Shown here: positions 1 to 11,013 of the stretch, in pieces | Numbering within the stretch: the first letter of the stretch is position 1 | Layout: every line of letters starts with the position of its first letter | Assembly: GCA_030844895.1 (NCBI GenBank) | Contig: CM061228.1 | Location: 39,009,463-39,073,462, forward strand | Reading direction: 5' to 3' | Origin: Ambrosia x helenae | Taxonomy: Eukaryota; Streptophyta; Magnoliopsida; Asterales; Asteraceae | DNA: 64,000 nt | Notes under the pieces: model-generated | What the model saw: the letters and a program-made list of their open reading frames with translations, nothing else | Database searches by the model: none | Told to the model about the DNA's origin: nothing | Position numbers and translations under genes: made by a program

Positions 1-321
1 TAGTAAACTTGTCTAAAAAATAAGAGTGTTTTGTTGTCACAAATTAGTAGCAATTTTGTCAAATTATGAGAAAAACCCCTTATGAGATTCGAAACCCGGG
101 ACCTTATAGTCCCTAAGCCTTATCCCACCACCAAGATACCACTGAGAAAAATATAGTATGACTGTATATATAGTGCGGCTGTATTGCAAAAATAGGGAAA
201 AATATTGTAGAAATGGGAAAAAGAGAAGGAAGTTCAAAAATAAAAAAATTGGTGGGAGATACCCTAAAGATTGAACGTAAAATTAAAGTTAAAAATCAAG
301 TTTAATAAACAATGTCGTAAG
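1..321. other. Intergenic AT-rich sequence with a tRNA-like SINE relic
   Basis: No coding region is seen. On the minus strand 86-96 reads GGTTTCGAATC, close to a pol III box B, with a CCCGGG-flanked tRNA-like segment running to about position 146. This looks like the head of a tRNA-derived SINE. The body and tail of a SINE cannot be delimited. It is not a functional tRNA because no cloverleaf can be folded by eye. Confidence 0.35.
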
Positions 322-1101
322 TAGGGTTGGAAACGAATCAAACGAACACGAATAAGGATTTGTTTGTGTTTGTTTGTTAAGGTTTATTGGACAAACGAAC
401 CGTTCATGAACACACTAACGAACAAAATTCTATGTATGTTAAGGAAATTCATTTGTTTGTGAATTGTTCATGAACACAGGGTTTGAAAACAAGCAAACAT
501 TTAATATGCAACTAATTAAAAATAAATGCTAACATTAACCATTAGACAAAGTACATCTATTAAATGAATGGTCAAATTATACTTGGAGATAATTATCCAA
601 AATTACTTGGACATGAATATATGATGATTCGAATTCACAAGTTCAAAATTATCCCAAAAAGCGTTTTGATTCTTGTATGTCCAACTTTTCTAAATTCTTT
701 ATACAACTTTGATTTCTTGAGAACACTAAAAAAACAAGTATTAATTAGATAAGAGTAAATAATTAATCTTTAGGGGAGGAAAAAATGGAAAATAATTAAT
801 CTTTAGGTGAAACTAAAATTTAGGAGAGAAATTGGAAAACTAAAAATTTTTAAGTTTTAACTAATGAACATAAACAAACAAACATGAACGGATATAAAAG
901 AACTAACATAAACAAACACATTGTCCAACATTCGCGAACGTAATCGAACGAATGAAACCTTGTTCATGTTTATATGTTTAGTTAATCGAACGAAATTTCT
1001 TGTTCGTGTTTGTTCATTTATTAAACAAACGGATAGAAATGAACTTCCCGTCGAACAGTTTACGAACCGTTCGTTGAACGTTTGGTTTGCTTACAGTCCT
1101 A
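322..1101. mobile_element. hAT-like MITE saturated with GAACGAA/TTCGTTC motifs
   Basis: The ends are TAGGGTTGGAAACGAATCAA and, read inward from the right, TAGGACTGTAAGCAAACCAA, an imperfect terminal inverted repeat. The flanks GTCGTAAG (314-321) and GTCGCAAA (1102-1109) agree at 6 of 8 bases, as expected of a decayed 8-bp hAT target duplication. Both subterminal regions are dense in AACGAAC and its complement. No transposase is present, and the short ORFs inside are chance. It belongs with the elements at 47814-48201 and 62006-62411, which share TAGGG...CCTA ends. Confidence 0.6.
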
Positions 1102-1225
1102 GTCGCAAACATTCAATCAGCTATTAAAAACAGGATAAGTGGGTTAAATTATTAGTTTTTAAAAGAATACGACCACTCCTTAAAAATGTCATAAATTCTC
1201 TTGTGCTTAAATAGGATTAGTTTTT

Positions 1226-1445
1226 GACAAAATTACAAAAAAATGTCATTTACGTTTACCTAAATTGTAGGTTTCAACCTTAATGTTTAAAACTTGCAGG
1301 ATTCAGCCTTTAACGAAGTTTCTGTTGCAGGTTTCAACTTTAACAATTTTTTTGTTGCAGGAAACATCCTTTACCACTAACACCGTATGTATATGTCGTT
1401 AAGTGACCCTCACATGCCATGCATATGAGGGTATTTATGTCAATT
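1226..1445 (+). repeat. Left terminal inverted repeat of the MULE
   Basis: This is the reverse complement of about 44735-44913 with scattered mismatches. It contains short internal iterations of a GCAGGTTTCAACCTT-like unit (about 1268, 1328 and 1358). In MuDR-type elements the TIR carries the promoter, and here the GRF gene starts shortly downstream once element C is removed. Confidence 0.7.
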
Positions 1446-1527
1446 CCTCTCTACCATTTAAATAATTATTAATTTTATTACTAAAAAACAATATAAGTCT
1501 CCTGCCCCCCAGATTCATCTTCGTCAA

Positions 1528-3183
1528 TGATATACGTTAAATTACACATATAAAAGTCCCCGTTTAACTCCCTTTTTCATACGTTTTTGACCTCATACAT
1601 AGGAATTGGTACTTATTTTGGTATCTTTATGATTTCAGGTCTTAAACGATGTCCCGGAAACACAAGGAAGGAAAAAAAAAGAGTTCGGCGCGAAAAACGG
1701 GCCATCAGGCCCTTCGAGCGGCCGCTCCAAGGCTTCGCGCGGCCGCGCGCCCCTCCCAGATATTTCTGGGGACCTTCCAGAAGGCCTACGTCACGTCTGC
1801 AGCAATTGGTCCACTTGTTGATAAAGCGAGCGGCCGCTCCAAGGCTTCGCGCGGCCGCTCGAACCCTCTGCTCTGCTATAAAATCCCCATTTCAGCTCAC
1901 TGATCAGGGTTGGATCTTGAGGGAAGCTTTTCTGGGCGATTTTTGGACGATCCAAGCTGCTGGAAAGCCGTTTAACAAGCTCGGAAGTCCATCCGTTCCA
2001 TCCTTCATCATCCGATCCATCTCTTTAGCATTCTTATGGTTTGATCCTTGAAGCTTTTTATGATTCAAATCTGATTTTTGTATGCTATTTTGATGTTATT
2101 ATAGTTATTCGTACGCCTACGGGCAAGAACAATAGTATTTAGTACGTAAAACAATCGTTTAGTATGTAATCATGTTTTGTATAAATTTGGCGTTTTTCAC
2201 GTATTAGATCTTGATGATCATAGCGCAACCTTGTTTGGTTGTTGATGGATTTGTAGCTGTATTTGAATGACTTTAACGATTGTCGAATGTGTTAGGCGGA
2301 TACATGTTGAAAAACCGTCCGTTTAATCGTCCGGTAGTAGACTAGTTAACTTGTTAAATAGTTTATGCCATGAAACTGTAACCGGGTATTGGTTTGGTTA
2401 AAGTCAGTCGAATAACGGTTTAAAAATGCTTACCGGCACGTAAAAAGGTTTAAAAAGCCTAATGGTGCCGTTACTAGTCTTTGACACGGTTAATGATCTT
2501 TGGTAGTTATTTTGGTAAAAATAGCGATCTTAGTAGATCTGGGGTCAAAGTTGGTAAAATGGAATAGGTTGTGAAATGCTCTACTTTATGCTAGTTTAGG
2601 TGGCTGTGTTGTGTATTCGGTATCGCTTCCCTGAATTAGTGAGGTTAGAAAACTCTTAACGGATGACTAACTTATCTTTAGAAGATCTGCGTGAGATCAT
2701 ATCAGCTGCTCGCTAATAAACGACTTGAAGCGGTTAACGTGTGTATTCGTGTTAGCTTTCTGTATAGTTGTCATGTTAGGATGCCCGAAAGGGACACTAA
2801 CTGTCGGAAAATGGGAATGTTGATCACGCCTTTATTTCTTATATAGATGACATGCTAGGATTGGCGTATTATAACTTATATAGTTATATTTTCTATTTGG
2901 AGTCGTAGTTAAGTTATTTACATGTTTTAGAATTAATCTAGTTATAAACAAACTCAACTTATCTTTTCCTACTGGTAAATCGGGGACAGAGTTTTAGTAC
3001 TATTGCTCCGCGCGCGTCCATGGATCGATACTTGGTTCTTATCTGTACGTTACTACATATATGACAGGGTACACTTGCCCTATTGTGTGTGTTTTAATAT
3101 TAAGGTCTAAACCATTTTTATAAATATTAAAGCAAAACGTGTGTTATTTCATCGCTAAATTATGCGTACTAGCGCGCACGTCA
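1528..3183 (+). repeat. 5' LTR of element C
   Basis: It starts TGATATACG and ends CGCACGTCA. A TATAAAA box lies at 1877-1883. Upstream of it are four GCGGCCGC-centred palindromes at 1715-1727, 1737-1748, 1828-1839 and 1849-1862. An open frame through this stretch is an arginine/alanine-rich translation of the palindromes and is not a gene. Confidence 0.92.
1715..1883 (+). promoter_or_regulatory. LTR promoter of element C: four GCGGCCGC palindromes upstream of a TATA box
   Basis: The 12-mers GAGCGGCCGCTC and GCGCGGCCGCGC repeat in two pairs, each pair joined by CCAAGGCTTCG. TATAAAA at 1877-1883 lies 15 bp beyond the last palindrome. The same arrangement recurs in the right LTR (TATA at 20026-20032). 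Promoter function is inferred from position. Confidence 0.55.
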
Positions 3184-3189
3184 AGTTTT

Positions 3190-3207
3190 TGGCGCCGTTG
3201 CCGGGGA
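3190..3207 (+). other. Primer binding site of element C (tRNA-Asp type)
   Basis: TGGCGCCGTTGCCGGGGA lies 6 bases after the LTR end. This string is the usual primer site of Athila/Tat gypsy elements and is attributed to tRNA-Asp. Confidence 0.85.
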
Positions 3208-3787
3208 CGCGACGAGCTTTAGGAACGAACCGAGTCAACTTTTTACCAGTATACATGCTTGTGAATACTTGTTTATACTTCTTTGATTCGTTATTTCATT
3301 AATTTATTTGCATATATGATTATTTGAATTTTTATTAGATTTATCTGTCTGTTGATATATTGGATTAATTTTAGATTGATTTATAGGTTGCATATAGATT
3401 CGTTCATTTATCTGCTTATAGGATTGTTTGATTTGATTTTTCGTTCATTAGGATGTTGATAGATTTAATTTATTGAATATTGGATTAATTGGTTTGTCTA
3501 TGAATTTAATTTGTTCGTTATTTGATTAATTAGATTTATTTGTTCGTATTTGGACTAATTATTGATTTCATTCTTTGTATAGTTTTATGCTTAGTCTGCT
3601 TATTTCTGTTCATTTTATTGATTCTATTTGTTTATATTTGATTTTCTTGAATATATTTGCGCTCAGTTATTTTCGCATGAATTTATTGATTCTTTATTTC
3701 ATTTATTTATTTTTCTGTCTTTTATCGCCTTTTTGGGTTTGTCATATATTCGCCTGTTGCAACTGTATCATTCTTACATGCAGGTTG
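3208..3787 (+). other. T-rich leader of element C, possible 5' UTR intron
   Basis: About 580 bases are very rich in T and ATTT runs with no convincing ORF. They end in TTACATGCAG (acceptor-like, ending 3783) four bases before the gag ATG at 3788. A possible donor, CCA|GTATAC, is at 3249. The composition fits a plant intron in the untranslated leader. Splicing is inferred. Confidence 0.4.
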
Positions 3788-5500
3788 ATGTCCACAAACC
3801 CAGGGTCTTCTGGTGATCTTTCTGACGAGGAGCTAAGGCGCCTGAGGAGAAGCGAGCGGATTAGACTTCATAAATTGCGTCTTGTTTATGATATTCTTAT
3901 TGCTGCTCCTATTGTTGAGGTCCCAATTGAGGAGGCTAGGCACGATCTGGCCGACGACAACGGGTCGGACGCCCACAGCGACATTATCATGGCGGATGAC
4001 GACATTCCGCTGAATGATAGTGGTCGTCCAGGAGGAGATGGACTCGCGCCGAGTATTGTCCGTCCGGCTATTTTGGCGGACCATTTCGAGATCAAATCTA
4101 GTATCGTGAATATGATACAAAACTCGGTGCAATTCGGTGGACTGGAGCACGAGGATCCAGGCCGACATATTGCTGCATTCTTAGAGGTTTTAGCCACCTT
4201 TAAGATGACGGGCATCTCCGATGATGCTATCCGTCTCCGACTCTTCCCATTCTCACTGCGGGACAAAGCCCGGACTTGGCTTCTGTCACAACCCGCAGGG
4301 TCGATCACGACTTGGGCAGAGTTGTCACAACAATTCATGCAGCAGTATTTTCCTCCTGAAAAGACACAAAAACTGAGGAATCGCATCATGACATTTCGTC
4401 AGGATGACGATGAATCATTATACACAGCCTGGGAAAGGTTTTAAAGACCTACTCTTGAGTTGCCCGCACCATGAGCTTTCGAAAAGGCATTTGGTGCAAA
4501 CTTTTTATCAGGGACTCGGGTATGCGTCTCAGGAACGCCTTGATGTATACGCAGGGGGAGACATCGGAACAAAGTCTCCTAGGGAAGCGTGGAGCATTAT
4601 TGAGAAGGCGTCCCTAAAATCTAAATCCCGGCAGAATGATAGATCTAGGTCTTCATCTGCCAAGGCTGGTGTGCATGCCGTGGATAACTATACGGCGATT
4701 TCGGCACAGATAGCGGCTCTGGCTACGAGATTCGATAACTCTCAGCAACACGTAGCGCAGTCCGATTGTTTGTGTGTGGAGTGCGGGGTATCTCACGAGC
4801 CTGGCTCGTGTGCTCAGGGGGTGATGTATACAGGCCACGAGGAAGTGGACTACATGGGTAATCAAACGAGACCCCAGAATAACCCTTACAGCAACACTTA
4901 TAATCCGGGTTGGAGAAATCACCCGAACTTCGGGTGGAGATCTGGTACTTCCAATCAGAACCCTCTCGGATTCCAGCAGAGAGCCGCCGCACCACAACAG
5001 TCCTACCAGTCCCAACAGCCTTACCAGTCCAACAGCCTTACCAGTCCAACCAACAGCCTTACCAGTCCAACCAACAGTCCTACCAGTCCCAACAGCCATA
5101 CCAGGGTCGTGGTCAATCGTCCCAGCAGAGACCGAACCAATACCAGAACCAGGGCGCCGGGAGCAGCTCCCAGCAGCACGCCCCTCATGGTATGTCTAAG
5201 CTGGAGGAGATGATGTCTCAGCTCCTTACCAACACCTCTAATTCCAATCAGATCGCTGAGCAGCGCTACCAGCAGCATGAGGAGCGCTTCACGAATTATG
5301 AGGGAGAGATGAGGGGCCAAAAGGCATCAATGCAGGCCATAGAGAACCAGGTTGGCCAGATGGCAAAAATGATGTCTGAGAGACAGCAGGGTGGTCTTCC
5401 AGGCAACACTGAGCCGAACCCAAGAGGGCATGTTAATGCCATAATGACGAGGAGTGGTAAAACCACGGGACCTGACACATCGGGCTCACCACCGATCACT
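3788..5500 (+). pseudogene. gag: gag of element C, frameshifted
   Basis: Start chosen at ATG 3788 (MSTNPGSSGD), because upstream residues in the same frame are a translation of the T-rich leader. The protein has a gag core (residues ending TAWERF near 4440), a CX2CX3HX4C zinc knuckle at about 4773-4811, and a glutamine/tyrosine-rich tail with tandem QPYQSNQ repeats. Two lesions are visible. One extra T in the T-run near 4438 shifts the frame and creates a stop at 4442-4444. A 4-base loss in the QPYQSNQ repeats near 5028 returns it to the original frame. Between them the reading continues in another frame (about 4404-5213). Gag would form the virus-like particle and package RNA; this copy cannot as written. 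Confidence 0.85.
5029..5105 (+). repeat. Tandem codon repeats (QPYQSNQ) in gag of element C
   Basis: Repeats of CAGTCCAACCAACAGCCTTAC-like units, 15-21 bp long, encode Gln/Tyr/Ser/Asn-rich sequence. Slippage between units explains the 4-base loss that changes frame here. Confidence 0.75.
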
Positions 5501-8500
5501 GAGACGGTCCAGACTGAGTCTTCGGACGAGGTGCACGCTAGGCGAGTCCCAGCAAGTACAGCACAGCTGCCGAAGCCAGTCACTGACTACACTCCTCCTG
5601 TTCCATATCCTGGTAGACTTAGGAAGCAGAAAGACGAGGCGCAATACGGGAAATTTCTCGAGCTGTTCAAGCAGCTACATATAAACATCCCGTTTGTTGA
5701 GGCCTTAGCGCAGATGCCTAAGTATGCCAAATTCTTGAAGGACATCCTCACAAATAAGCAAAAACTTGAGGACCTGTCCTGCGTTCTATTGAACGAGAAC
5801 TGCTCTGCAATTCTGCAGAATAGACTGCCCATGAAAATGGGCGATCCTGGTAGCTTTACCATCCCTTGTCTGATAGGTGATATGACCGTCAGTAATGCAC
5901 TCGCAGACTTGGGGGCCAGCATAAACCTTATGCCTTATAAGGTTTTCGAGAAGTTGGATCTGGGTGAACCTTCACCCACCAGGATGAGTATTCGCCTCGC
6001 TGATCGTTCGATCAAGTATCCACGGGGGTTTGTAGAAAATATGCTTGTCAAGATTGACAAATTCGTTTTCCCTGTGGACTTTGTTATCCTAGACATGGAT
6101 GAGGACTCTAAAGTCCCTTTGATTCTCGGACGTCCTTTCCTTAACACGGCAAGGACGATTGTTGACGTGGCTGCGGGCCAGATCACACTCCGATTCAATG
6201 ATGAGCACGTGACTTTTGACATTCAGAGGTCGATGTGCCATCCTGAGAGCCAAGACGATACACTATACTATCTTGATATAGTAGACCAGTGTGTCAGCTC
6301 TCATGTCAGAGGTGCTTGGGAGAGAGATGTTTCGGACACACATCTGTTGTGTGGGAGCCTAGATGGCATTATGCAGGAGGGCCATATAGATGAGCAGCCG
6401 GTCTATCAGATCGGTGATGATGGTTCCCAAAGTCCGGGGCGTTTTGTGGAAATTGAGCGAGAGGAAGAGGAGAAGGCGAAGCCGTCTGTTGAGGATCCAC
6501 CGTCTCTAGAGCTGAAGGAGCTCCCGCCGCATCTCGAGTATGCATTTCTGGATGAGGAGGGGCGTCTACCGGTGATCATATCTTCTTCATTGACTGTGGA
6601 AGAAAAGAGCGAGTTGTTGAGGGTTTTAAAACTTCATAAACGGGCAATTGCCTGGAAGATCGTAGACATCAAGGGGATTAATCCCTCTTTCTGTACTCAT
6701 AAAATCTTGATGGAGGATGTCTACAAGCCTTGTGCGCAGCACCAGAGGCGTCTGAACCCGAACATGCAAGATGTTGTTAAATCCGAGGTGATTAAACTGC
6801 TTGATGCTGGATTGATATATCCCATCTCGGACTCTGTTTGGGTTAGTCCTGTGCACGTCGTGCCCAAGAAGGGTGGCATGACGGTGGTCACAAATGATAG
6901 GAATGAGTTAATTCCTACGAGGACCGTCACGGGGTGGAGAGTTTGCATTGACTATCGCAAGCTCAATGACGCCACCCGCAAGGATCACTTCCCGCTTCCA
7001 TTCATCGATCAGATGTTGGAACGACTGTCGGGGAAGTTGTATTACTGTTTCCTTGATGGTTTCTCTGGATACTTTCAGATCCCTATCGATCCTGTGGACC
7101 AGGATAAGACGACCTTCACATGCCCTTTTGGCACATTCGCCTACAGGCGTATGCCATTTGGGCTGTGCAATGCGCCGTCGACCTTCCAGCGTTGCATGGT
7201 TGCCATTTTTCATGACATGATCGAGGACTCCATGGAGGTGTTCATGGATGATTTTTCCGTTTTTGGGAGTTCGTTCGATCAATGTCTGGGGAACCTGGAG
7301 CGGATGCTTCAGAGGTGTGAGGAGACCAGTCTTGTGCTAAACTGGGAAAAATGCCACTTCATGGTGAAGGAAGGAATAGTCCTGGGGCATAAGGTCTCCC
7401 AAAGTGGGTTGGAGGTTGATCCTGCCAAAGTAGATATCATCTCTAGGCTCCCTCCACCCTCCTCTGTCAGAGCGATCCGCAGCTTTTTGGGTCATGCGGG
7501 ATTTTACAGGCGATTCATCAAAGACTTTTCAAAGATCGCCCGACCGATGACCCGTTTGTTGGAAAAGGATGCACCGTTTGTGTTTGGTGCAGAGTGTGTG
7601 AAGGCATTTGGCCTTCTGAAGCGTTTGCTTGTTGAGGCCCCTATATTGGTAGCACCCGACTGGGAGCTGCCATTCGAGATTATGTGCGACGCGAGTGACT
7701 TCGCGATAGGGGCGGTCTTGGGACAGCGGAAGGACAAGCACTTCCACCCGATCTACTACGCGAGTAAGACTCTACATGATGCTCAGGAGCATTACACCAC
7801 GACTGAAAAAGAGCTTCTTGCTGTAGTATTTGCGTTCGACAAGTTTAGATCATATTTGGTGCTGTCGAAGACCATCGTCTATACGGACCATGCAGCGATC
7901 CGATACCTATTCAGCAAACAGGACGCGAAACCGCGCCTGATTAGGTGGATCTTGCTGCTGCAAGAGTTCGATATAGAGATTCAGGACAAGAAGGGTGCCC
8001 TGAATGTTGCTGCTGATCATTTGTCCAGACTCGAGCATGATGGTGCCGAGAACTGCGCGTGGGATACCATTAATGACAACTTTCCCCACGAGTTCTTGAT
8101 GAGCGTCGAGTCGGTGGAAGATGTATCACCATGGTTCGCGGATTTTGCGAACTACCTCGCGTGCGGGATCCTCATCAAAGGATTGTCGCACCAGCAAAAG
8201 AGGAAGTTCTTCGCGGACCTAAAGCATTACTTTTGGGATGACCCATTTTTGTTCCGGGTTGGGGCGGATCAGTTGATTCGCCGTTGTGTGTTTGGGGTAG
8301 AGGCGGCGCAGATCTTGCGCGATTGTCACGAGGGGCCTACCGGAGGTCACCATGGAGCGAATTACACTACTAAGAAAGTGTTAGACTCCGGGTTTTACTG
8401 GCCCACACTCTTTCGTGACGCCCAGATATTGGTTGGTGCTTGTGATTCGTGCCAGAGGGCGACGAACATATCGGCACGTGACCAAATGCCGCAAAACCCG

Positions 8501-8575
8501 ATTCAAGTCTGTGAGGTCTTTGACATTTGGGGCATAGACTTCATGGGGACCGTTCCCCTCCTCACGGGGCAATAG
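5500..8575 (+). pseudogene. pol: pro-pol of element C: protease, reverse transcriptase, RNase H, N-terminal integrase
   Basis: The open frame running from gag to 8575 holds these domains in order. The aspartic protease has DLGAS (about 5908). Reverse transcriptase runs about 6700-7400, with CIDYRKLND (about 6946) and catalytic FMDDF (7241-7255), the Athila/Tat variant of YXDD. RNase H has [10 protein letters not shown] (about 7681) and TDHAA (about 7885). The integrase zinc region has HHCC-type residues (about 8326-8455), followed by the first catalytic Asp in DIWGIDFMG (about 8524). The order RT-RH-INT is gypsy. A one-base frameshift near 8550 ends the frame at TAG 8573-8575, cutting integrase before its second Asp. 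The polymerase section itself looks uninterrupted. Confidence 0.9.
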
Positions 8576-9419
8576 ATATATACTCGTGGCTGTTGATTAC
8601 GTATCAAAGTGGGCCGAGGCGCAAGCCTTGCCCACAAATGATGCCCGAGTTGTAGTGAGGTTTGTTAGGAGCTTGTTCTCGCGGTTTGGTGCCCCAAAGG
8701 CACTGATTAGTGACCGTGGTACGCATTTCTGCAATACGCAGCTTGATCGCGCGTTAGCACGTTATGGTGTCCACCACAGGTTATCCACCCCGTATCATCC
8801 ACAGACAAGTGGACAGGTGGAGGTCACAAACCGTGGATTGAAGCGAATCCTTGAGCGGTCAGTTAATCAAAACCGCAAGGATTGGGCAGACAAGCTGGAT
8901 GATGCGTTATGGGCCTTTAGGACGGCTTACAAGACGCCTATTGGGACTACTCCCTTTAGGCTTGTCTATGGCAAAGCGTGTCATCTCCCAGTCGAGCTGG
9001 AGCATAGGGCATTCTGGGCTCTTAAAACGGCAAATTTGGATCTGAAGACCGGCGGTGAGACCCGTTTCTTGCAGATTCACGAGCTAGAGGAGCTTAGGCA
9101 ACAAGCCTATGAGAGCTCGATGTTGTACAAAGAGCGCACAAAGAGATTGCACGACAGTCGCCTCAAACACCGAGAAGATTTTCAGGTGGGCGACTTGGTC
9201 CTGCTTTATAACTCACGCCTGTGTCTCTTTCCAGGAAAGTTGAAATCCCGATGGACAGGACCGTACACTGTTAAGGAAGTATATCCTTACGGAACTGTCT
9301 CGATTGAAAATTCAGAGGGTGTGACTTTCAAAGTCAACGGTCATCGCCTGAAAGTCTACATTGACGGGCCGGTTGACAAATCCGTGGAGATGATCGATCT
9401 CTACGACCCGCGCGCCTAA
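8576..9419 (+). pseudogene. C-terminal integrase of element C, out of frame with pol
   Basis: This continues integrase in the next frame: [10 protein letters not shown], second catalytic Asp in LISDRGTHF (about 8707), and the Glu in [14 protein letters not shown] (about 8815). The C-terminal [11 protein letters not shown] motif (about 9235) matches the GPY/F module of gypsy integrases. No chromodomain follows, as expected for Athila. It has no ATG of its own near the start. It is the downstream half of the broken integrase, not a separate gene. Confidence 0.88.
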
Positions 9420-11013
9420 TAAGTGTGGGGAAGTGAGTCTAGCTAGCGACTCGTTAATAAATATAGCACGGCGTGTATGGGCGCGCCAAATTGTATATAT
9501 GTTCATAGTGTAGTTTAATTTGTAGTTAAGTTGTTTAATTTTAACTTGTTGTTGTAGTTTGTTTTTAGTCTTTGCAGGTTTGATTCGCGCCTTGTGATTG
9601 TGTGGATAGTCGCTTCGAACCAATGGTATTATGCTTGAAAGCGTCTAAAAACAGGTATGTTGGTTGTTCGGGTCAAAAACGGATAAGTGCAGGTATGTTT
9701 GGGTGAAAAGTGCAGGAAAAATGCACATCAGTAGCTTCGAGCGGCCGCTCGGATATTCCGAGCGGCCCGCTCCAAACACCCAGCTGTTATAAAAAAAAAA
9801 AAAAAAAAATCCGAGCGGCCGCGCGAAGGGGCCGAGCGGCCACGCGAAACCTTCTGAACGAAAAACTGCAAGGGCAAAAGGGGTATTTGACACTTAAAAC
9901 TCAAAAACAATAACCCTAAATACATACAAGCGGCCGCTCCTTAAACATAAACCCACCATTTTTTCCACTTTGCTCTCAAGAACACCAACCAAACCCTTCA
10001 ATTCCACCTTCAAATCTTCAAGAACAAGGTATGAATCTCTAGTTTTCTTGTAATTTCTCTTGTTCTAGTGTAAAATAGTTTAGTTTCTTTAATCTTTTTC
10101 TGAATTTTTAGGGTTCTTCCATAATGTTTAACAAACCCTAATGTTCTTGAATGGATTGTTTGCTTGGATAATGTAGATTAGTGGTTGATTATTGTTCAAA
10201 TCTTTGAGTTTTTGGGTTTTCTTCATAAGGTTTAAATAAGGTCCGAAATTTTTTAAGGATTTGAATGATTTTGTAGCCTCTTGTTTGGTATAGTTTAGTA
10301 TGTTTGTAAATTAATTTCATTATAGGATTGTATGCTAGTATATATGTTAATGTAGTTAGGATTGTTGTTGAATTTTGGGGACCTTTCATAATTGTTCAAT
10401 CAATCCCCAAATTCATCATGTTTAGGTTATATAATTGTATTGTTTTCTTAATTTTTGGGGATTCTTCATAATGTTTAGCAAATCCCCAAATTTTAAGAAT
10501 TCTAGTTATTAGATTGTAGTTTTAAAGTTGGGATATTCATGAGTTTTGGGGCGTTCTTCATAACTAAACAAACGCGCCCCAAATTCGATGATTATGCCAT
10601 AAATGTTTGGGCTTTAAACACCTTGCGCTAAATGACTTAAAGTTAAGGTGATTTGCAAAGTGAAGGCGCGTAGGTGTTAAAATCCCAACATCACTTTACA
10701 ACTTCATAATTGCGCAAGTTCGGACATTCAAGCGCCAAAGTTAATAATTTTTCAAAAATCAAGTGCTTGAATGGCCGCTTGTGGAGTGCATTTGGCTAAA
10801 ACACTGGAAACCGGGCAAACGCCAATGCACAGGATCGAAAAACAGGGCTGCAGAGCGAAAATTGGCGCGCAGACCCCTTCGAGCGGCCGCTCCAAGAGGC
10901 CGAGCGGCCGCTCGAACTCTCTGATGTTATTTTTTACTTTTTTGTTTCGCGTGTTTTGGGTCCGGGTCTTATTCCTTCGATTATAACTGACATATTTTAG
11001 CATTTTAATGCAG
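9420..11013 (+). other. Region between pol and second ORF of element C: palindromes, putative 5' UTR exon and intron
   Basis: There is no coding region. GCGGCCGC-type palindromes occur at 9739-9750, about 9759-9771, 9813-9824, 9928-9940, 10881-10892 and 10902-10913. From about 9941 the text is CA- and CT-rich like a plant 5' UTR, up to AACAAG|GTATGA (donor at 10029). AT-rich sequence then runs to TTTTAATGCAG, ending at 11013, directly before an ATG. This reads as one untranslated exon plus a 985-nt intron. An A18-type run sits near 9791. Confidence 0.5.

Noticed and set aside
1587..2051. Arg/Ala-rich ORF in the left LTR of C (and its twin at 19735-20200)
   Set aside because: Both lie wholly in LTR promoter sequence and translate the GCGGCCGC palindromes; identical frames in both LTRs reflect repeat identity, not a gene.
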